Shown: positions 59,905-64,000 of the stretch, piece by piece
Position numbering within the stretch: position 1 is the stretch's first letter
Layout: every line of letters begins with the position of its first letter
Source of the DNA: Tenacibaculum sp. 1_MG-2023
Lineage (GTDB): Bacteria; Bacteroidota; Bacteroidia; Flavobacteriales; Flavobacteriaceae
Direction of reading: 5' to 3'
Assembly: GCF_030547425.1 (NCBI RefSeq)
Contig: NZ_JAUORH010000001.1
Coordinates: forward strand, 62,001 to 126,000
DNA: 64,000 nucleotides
Position numbers and translations under genes: made by a program
Notes under the pieces: model-generated
Told to the model about the DNA's origin: nothing
What the model saw: only the letters and a program-made list of their open reading frames with translations
Database searches by the model: none

Positions 59905-61732
59905 TTAAGGGTATTTGAATACTGGTTTGGGTTCCTTTACCTACTTCACTACTAATAGTTAATTTACCGTTTAACTCTTCAATACGTTCCTGTAGGTTTT
60001 GTAAACCAATTCCTTTTTTATTAATGGCGGTATTAAAACCAATACCATCATCAATAATACCCAAATGTACGTATTTTTTACGTACAGAAAAATTGATAAT
60101 AATCTTACTTGCTTTTGCGTGTTTTTTGCAGTTTTGTATACTTTCTCGAATGCTTAAGTAGAGTAGACGTTTTATAGAGTTATCAACTGCTAACCAATCG
60201 TAGTTTTGTAATCCGTTGAGCTTAATTTTAAAGTCTAATTCAAAATAATCACTCACTAAGTTGATAATTTGATCCCTAAACGAAACTTTATTAAAACTAA
60301 CACTACTCAATTGATGTGATAAATTACGTACATTTTCTTTTACTGCATCTAATTTTTGAGCTTCCTCTAATAAATTAGACTTTTCTAACTTACGATGTAG
60401 TAAACGCAAATCACCTGCAACTTCATCATGTAAGGATTTGGCTATTTGTTTGCGTTCATGTTCTCTTGCCTGTATTCTTTCTAATTGGGCTTGATAGAGT
60501 AGTTTTCTTTTTCTATTAAAATAAAATAAAACACCTACTCCAAATAACAATAAACTAAGAACAAAAAGTAACCACCCAATAGTTTTCTGCTGTTTATGTT
60601 GGAGTATTTCAGCTTGCTTTTGTTGGTTTTCTGTTTTTAAAACTACATTTTCTTTTTCTTTTTTATCAGTTTCGTATCTAATTTTAGCAAATTGATTTTT
60701 TAACCTACGTTCGTTTTGAAATAAGCTATCATTCAAGGTAATGTACTCTTCTAAATACTGTTTTGATTTATCACCAGTTGTTAAGTCTGAAAGTTTTATT
60801 AAAGACTCTAACCGTTTTTTATTATTATGGGTTTGTTTGGCATATTTTAAAGCTTCATTAGCATGAAATAGAGCTTTATTAGTTTGATTAAGATTTTTGT
60901 AATAATCTGCTAAGTTTATATGAGTTGTACTTAATTGCGAAAAATCTTTTTCTCCTTCTCGTATGCTTAGAACTTCATTATACTGCTGCAGTACATTTTC
61001 TTTTTTATCTAATAAAAAATTACTAGCAGCTAAATTTTCTAATAACAAAGCGTATTGTATTGGATACTTTTCTTTAATACTATCTTTTGATAACCCTTTT
61101 TTAAAATAAGTAATAGCTTTTTTATACTGTCCTTTACTTTGATAAAAAAAACCTAAATTATTAATAATGTATAAATAACCGGTATTTTTTTTGTTTATTT
61201 TATTATAAGTTAATGCTTTGTTGTAGTATGATAAAGCTTCGTTTTGTTGTTTCAATTCTTCTGAAACAATTCCTAAATTATTATAAACACTTTCCAAATA
61301 AATAACAGAATTGATAGGTTCTAAGTATTGTAAAGCTTCAATTAAACTTATTTCACTACCTAAAAAATCTTTAGCTTCTTTTTGTAAAATAGCTAAACTT
61401 AATAAACGCCTTCCGACAGCTAAAGAATCATTGATTTTTTTAGAGATATCTTTTGAAAGATGATAATAGTAAAAAGCACTATCGTTAGTATAAGTAAGTT
61501 TATTTTGTAGGGCTTTAAAGTGAAAGTATTTGGCAAGTAGAATAGAGTCATTAGTTCTTTTGTATAAAGAATCAACCTGTAAGGTGACTGTATTTAATAA
61601 TGCAAGGTTTTTATCAAAAAATGCTTGCCTTCCTGATTCTATTAATGTATTTCTTTTAGAAAAATAATCCTTATTTTCCTGAGAAAATACAAAGGAAGAA
61701 CAAAATAGAATAATGTAAAGGAAGTTTTTCAT
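59873..61732 (-). CDS. TPR sensor histidine kinase, HisKA_3 type (619 aa)
   Basis: The start is the ATG at 61732 (MKNFLYIILFCSSFVFSQ signal). The frame upstream to 61888 would run antisense through the peptide gene and terminator and is rejected. About 350 residues of TPR repeats (for example SVYNNLGIVSEELKQQNEAL) are probably periplasmic. A membrane segment (about 390-410, TIGWLLFVLSLLLFGVGVLF) follows. Then come the HisKA_3 H-box KQIAKSLHDEVAGDLRLL and an ATPase domain (DDGIGF, KGIGLQNLQERI). Such kinases sense peptides or envelope states through their TPRs. A hairpin lies just upstream of its start. Confidence 0.88.
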   Translation of the reverse strand: MKNFLYIILFCSSFVFSQENKDYFSKRNTLIESGRQAFFDKNLALLNTVTLQVDSLYKRTNDSILLAKYFHFKALQNKLTYTNDSAFYYYHLSKDISKKINDSLAVGRRLLSLAILQKEAKDFLGSEISLIEALQYLEPINSVIYLESVYNNLGIVSEELKQQNEALSYYNKALTYNKINKKNTGYLYIINNLGFFYQSKGQYKKAITYFKKGLSKDSIKEKYPIQYALLLENLAASNFLLDKKENVLQQYNEVLSIREGEKDFSQLSTTHINLADYYKNLNQTNKALFHANEALKYAKQTHNNKKRLESLIKLSDLTTGDKSKQYLEEYITLNDSLFQNERRLKNQFAKIRYETDKKEKENVVLKTENQQKQAEILQHKQQKTIGWLLFVLSLLLFGVGVLFYFNRKRKLLYQAQLERIQAREHERKQIAKSLHDEVAGDLRLLHRKLEKSNLLEEAQKLDAVKENVRNLSHQLSSVSFNKVSFRDQIINLVSDYFELDFKIKLNGLQNYDWLAVDNSIKRLLYLSIRESIQNCKKHAKASKIIINFSVRKKYVHLGIIDDGIGFNTAINKKGIGLQNLQERIEELNGKLTISSEVGKGTQTSIQIPLNGWTNKNTFS

Positions 61733-61748
61733 AGTGTAGTTATAAAAT

Positions 61749-61780
61749 AAAACCATTACTTTTCCAAAAGTAATGGTTTT
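61749..61780 (-). terminator. Hairpin between the Gly-rich peptide and the kinase gene
   Basis: A 15-bp perfect stem (AAAACCATTACTTTT / AAAAGTAATGGTTTT) with a 2-base loop, then ATTTTAT. It ends 16 bp before the kinase ATG and can attenuate read-through. Confidence 0.8.
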
Positions 61781-61817
61781 TAGACTTATGTTGTGTGCCA
61801 AATGTAATTTTTTGGCT

Positions 61818-61934
61818 CTAATCACCTCCGTCACTTCCTGTTGCTCCACCAGTATCACTACCTCCTTCAGTAATTTCAGTATCTCCACCAGGGCTTAAAT
61901 TCATTGCTGTTTCTTTTAAGTACTTGTTTTCCAT
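61818..61934 (-). CDS. Gly-rich small peptide upstream of the kinase (38 aa)
   Basis: ATG at 61934 gives MENKYLKETAMNLSPGG, then a Gly/Asp/Thr/Ser-rich acidic tail (DTEITEGGSDTGGATG ...) ending SDGGD. The first ~15 residues resemble a short leader, and the two GG sites could be processing points as in secreted peptides. It is followed by a strong hairpin and then the kinase gene, the usual order for a signal or effector peptide with its sensor. That link is inference. The reading frame is short but has a clear start and stop. Confidence 0.55.
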   Translation of the reverse strand: MENKYLKETAMNLSPGGDTEITEGGSDTGGATGSDGGD

Positions 61935-62059
61935 ATTAAATAGGTTTTTTTAATTACAAAATAATACTTGGGATAGGGGATAATTAAGTCCCTAAAATAA
62001 CAGGTTTTTTGAGAAGAGACAAGAAAATAATAGGTTTTTAACGTTTTTTGTTTGTTGTT

Positions 62060-62098
62060 AACAGTGAGATAGCCACGTCGTTACCACTCCTCACTATG
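62060..62098 (-). repeat. REP-like remnant, third type
   Basis: On the minus strand CGTCATAGTGAGGAGTGGTA followed by ACGACGTGGCTATCTCACTG. This parallels the common Bacteroidetes element CGTCATTGCGAGGAGCG...CAATCTC. AGTGAG and CTCACT form a short stem. Confidence 0.45.
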
Positions 62099-62122
62099 AC
62101 GCTCTGAATTATTATAATGGTG

Positions 62123-62653
62123 TTACTTTTCCATTTTAGTAAACAAATCCCATAAAACTACACCACAACTCACAGAGATATTCAACGAATGTTTGGTTCC
62201 TAATTGCGGAATTTCAATACAAACATTAGAAGCAGAAACAACTTCTTGCTGTACACCTTTTACTTCATTTCCAAATATAACAGCGTATTTTTGGTTGGGT
62301 TCAGGAGTAAAAGTATCTAACATTGTGCTGTTTTCCGCTTGTTCAATAGCTAAAACCTTTACATTTTCTGATTGTAGTTTTTCAACCAAATCAACTGTGT
62401 TTTCAACATATTCCCAATCTACAGATTCGGTAGCACCTAAAGCCGTTTTATGAATCTCTTTATTAGGCGGCGTAGCGGTAATACCACACAAATAAATTTT
62501 TTCAATTAAAAAAGCATCCGAAGTTCTAAATACCGATCCTACATTATTCAAACTACGAATATTATCTAACACTACAATGAGAGGAGTTTTATCCGTTTGT
62601 CTAAACTCTTCAAGGGTTTTTCTGCCTAGTTCGTTGTTTTTTAATTTTCTCAT
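62123..62653 (-). CDS. TrmH/SpoU-family RNA 2'-O-methyltransferase (176 aa)
   Basis: SAM-dependent ribose methyltransferase of the SPOUT fold. LNNVGSVFRTSDAF (motif 1), YAVIFGNEVKGV (motif 2) and IPQLGTKHSLNISVSCGVV (motif 3) are all present. The short length and lack of an L30e-like substrate domain resemble TrmH- or TrmL-like enzymes acting on tRNA, but the target nucleoside cannot be decided. It is divergent from mutS. Confidence 0.9.
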   Translation of the reverse strand: MRKLKNNELGRKTLEEFRQTDKTPLIVVLDNIRSLNNVGSVFRTSDAFLIEKIYLCGITATPPNKEIHKTALGATESVDWEYVENTVDLVEKLQSENVKVLAIEQAENSTMLDTFTPEPNQKYAVIFGNEVKGVQQEVVSASNVCIEIPQLGTKHSLNISVSCGVVLWDLFTKMEK

Positions 62654-62682
62654 TTTGTTGGGTAACTTTTAGAGGTCAATAG

Positions 62683-62730
62683 CTAAAAGCTAATGACTAA
62701 AAGCTAATGACTAAAAGCTAATGACTAAAG
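62683..62730 (+). repeat. 14-bp tandem repeat
   Basis: Three exact units of CTAAAAGCTAATGA followed by CTAAAG, just before the mutS promoter. A slippage-prone microsatellite between the divergent genes. Confidence 0.85.
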
Positions 62731-62739
62731 ACTTTTTTC

Positions 62740-62747
62740 TATCTTCG
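62740..62747 (+). promoter_or_regulatory. -7 box of mutS
   Basis: TATCTTCG (one mismatch to TAnnTTTG) lies 27 bp before the TTG start at 62775 and directly after the tandem repeat. Confidence 0.5.
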
Positions 62748-62774
62748 CAAAACTAACCCAAAAAATCCATAAAC

Positions 62775-64000
62775 TTGGCAAAAACAAAGGCAAAAAAGGT
62801 AACTCCATTAATGCAACAGTACAACGGAATTAAGGCAAAATATCCGGACGCGATGTTGTTATTTAGAGTAGGCGATTTTTATGAAACCTTTGGAGAAGAT
62901 GCTATAAAAGCATCCAAAGTTTTAGGTATTATTTTAACCAAAAGAGGAAGTGGAAGTGAAAGCGAAACCGCATTAGCTGGTTTTCCGCATCATTCTTTAA
63001 ATACCTATTTACCTAAGTTAGTAAAATCTGGATTGCGTGTTGCTATTTGCGATCAGTTGGAAGATCCCAAAATGACCAAAAAGATTGTGAAACGTGGGGT
63101 TACGGAGTTGGTAACTCCTGGTGTTGCGTTGAATGATGAGGTGTTACAATCAAAGTCAAATAATTTTTTAGCAGCCGTCCATTTTGGTAAAAAGTTATTA
63201 GGAGTTTCGTTTTTAGATGTGTCAACGGGAGAATTTCTCATCGCACAAGGAAATGAAGAATATATAGATAAACTCTTGCAAAACTTTACACCAAGTGAAG
63301 TTTTGGTAGAAAAGAAATACAAGCAACAATTTTTAGAAGTATTTACCAATCGTTTTCATGCATTTTATTTGGATGATTGGGTGTTTCAAAAAGATTATGG
63401 AGATGAATTACTTCGAAATCATTTTAAGGTAAAAACGTTAAAAGGATTTGGAGTTGAAGAGTTAGAATATGGAATTGTGGCTGGAGGTGCAGCCATGTAC
63501 TATTTATCGGAAACACAACACAACAAAATAGAGCACATACAATCTATCAGCAGAATTGCGGAAGATAAGTATGTGTGGATGGATCGATTTACCGTAAAAA
63601 ACTTAGAATTATACGGAGGTAATTCTGTGAATTCGGTTTCGTTATTGGATGTAATTGATAAAACAATTTCTCCAATGGGAGGGCGTTTGTTAAAACGTTG
63701 GTTAGCGCTCCCGTTAAAAGATTTAGCTCAAATTCAACAGCGACATGAATTAGTAAAGTTTTTAATTGATGACGATGCCTTTTCTGAAACAGTAAGCTAT
63801 CAGTTAAAACAAGTTTCTGATATCGAACGACTCATTTCAAAGGTTGCAACAGGCAAAGTATCTCCAAGAGAGGTTATCTTGTTGAAAAATTCGTTAAAAG
63901 CGATTCTTCCGATAAAGACTTCCGCAGAAAGCAGCGAAAACGCTGCCGTTAGGTTATTAGGAGAAAAAATTAATACGTGTGATGAATTAATTGATAAAAT
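62775..64000 (+). CDS. mutS: DNA mismatch repair protein MutS (partial, N-terminal half)
   Basis: Recognises mismatches and starts repair with MutL. It starts with TTG (MAKTKAKKVTPLMQQYN), which matches the usual family N-terminus. An ATG at residue 13 would cut into the conserved region. The mismatch-binding motif is FRVGDFYETFGEDA (about residues 30-43), with the Phe that stacks on the mismatch, followed by GFPHHSLNTYLPKLV. The connector and the start of the lever domain (SLLDVIDKTISPMGGRLLKRW) are present. About 408 residues lie in the window; the ATPase domain is beyond it. Confidence 0.95.
   Translation, partial: MAKTKAKKVTPLMQQYNGIKAKYPDAMLLFRVGDFYETFGEDAIKASKVLGIILTKRGSGSESETALAGFPHHSLNTYLPKLVKSGLRVAICDQLEDPKMTKKIVKRGVTELVTPGVALNDEVLQSKSNNFLAAVHFGKKLLGVSFLDVSTGEFLIAQGNEEYIDKLLQNFTPSEVLVEKKYKQQFLEVFTNRFHAFYLDDWVFQKDYGDELLRNHFKVKTLKGFGVEELEYGIVAGGAAMYYLSETQHNKIEHIQSISRIAEDKYVWMDRFTVKNLELYGGNSVNSVSLLDVIDKTISPMGGRLLKRWLALPLKDLAQIQQRHELVKFLIDDDAFSETVSYQLKQVSDIERLISKVATGKVSPREVILLKNSLKAILPIKTSAESSENAAVRLLGEKINTCDELIDK

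Noticed and set aside
61732..61888. Long N-terminal extension of the TPR kinase
   Set aside because: It would run through the hairpin and overlap the peptide gene; the signal peptide starts at 61732.
61934..62010. A fourth E-type two-box promoter in front of the Gly-rich peptide
   Set aside because: Only a vague TTATCCC likeness is present. No CGG lies 34 bp before the -7-like sequence, so the defining spacing fails.
62683..62730. Tandem repeat as a CRISPR array
   Set aside because: Units are 14 bp and directly adjacent with no spacers, and no cas genes are in the window.

Overview
The window reads as a chromosomal segment of a marine Flavobacteriaceae bacterium, possibly Tenacibaculum-like (genus is a guess). 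Reasons: AT-rich DNA, Bacteroidetes -7 promoter boxes (TAnnTTTG) just upstream of many genes, type IX secretion (T9SS) tails on large exoproteins, GEVED domains, DUF4175/DUF4292/DUF4153 proteins, and leader peptides of the LKNISNLG...NINGG type. No rRNA, tRNA or CRISPR was seen.

Layout. 1-3172: partial DUF4175 membrane protein. 3.3-5.4 kb: four short double-glycine peptide genes, three with copies of one promoter/leader, interleaved with an outer-membrane barrel gene. 5.4-9 kb: gltX, a small barrel protein, a TerB-like protein and a secreted NTF2-like protein. 9-19.1 kb: accessory region around mfd. It holds a JmjC/cupin-like gene, an IS481-type insertion sequence inside a REP-like repeat, two GIY-YIG genes each nested in its own family of structured repeats, and an RloC-like ATPase with a zinc hook (candidate anticodon nuclease). 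19.1-31.6 kb: housekeeping genes (EamA transporter, a kinase-like unknown, a TonB-like protein, dprA, an HU/SPOR protein, a thioesterase; then an apparent operon of sugar nucleotidyltransferase, TPR protein, DUF4292 lipoprotein, EnvC-like factor and AI-2E permease; then a double-NBD peptide ABC ATPase). 31.8-42.6 kb: three large T9SS exoproteins (M43 protease, M4 protease, a beta-propeller protein) that share an FnIII-GEVED-FnIII-GEVED-tail cassette. 42.7-58.6 kb: ABC-F ATPase, a DEDDy exonuclease, DUF4153, a PhoB/PhoR-type pair, purD, a phosphorylase-like unknown, rnpA with a CTP protease, glutaryl-CoA dehydrogenase, a 44-aa membrane protein, a PPOX protein, an orphan and glpK. 58.6-62 kb: a peptide / TPR-histidine kinase / response regulator operon followed by three short transcription units. 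62-64 kb: a TrmH-family methyltransferase and partial mutS.

Most notable. (1) After the response regulator gene at 59.2 kb come three consecutive short units. Each has box A, exactly 22 bp to box B, exactly 34 bp to a -7 box, then under 200 nt ending in a strong hairpin. They look like a compact regulon of small peptides or RNAs controlled by the adjacent two-component system. (2) The GIY-YIG gene at 18.67 kb sits in a ~140-bp multi-hairpin repeat, with an uninterrupted copy next to it that serves as an empty site, a 6-bp duplication at the junctions, and base changes that keep a stem paired. The second GIY-YIG gene (11.8 kb) lies in a tandem array of a different repeat, so single-domain GIY-YIG proteins may be the partners of these repeats. 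(3) The NINGG peptides have C..D.DCP...C..GYCQ cores that resemble small disulfide-rich defence peptides.
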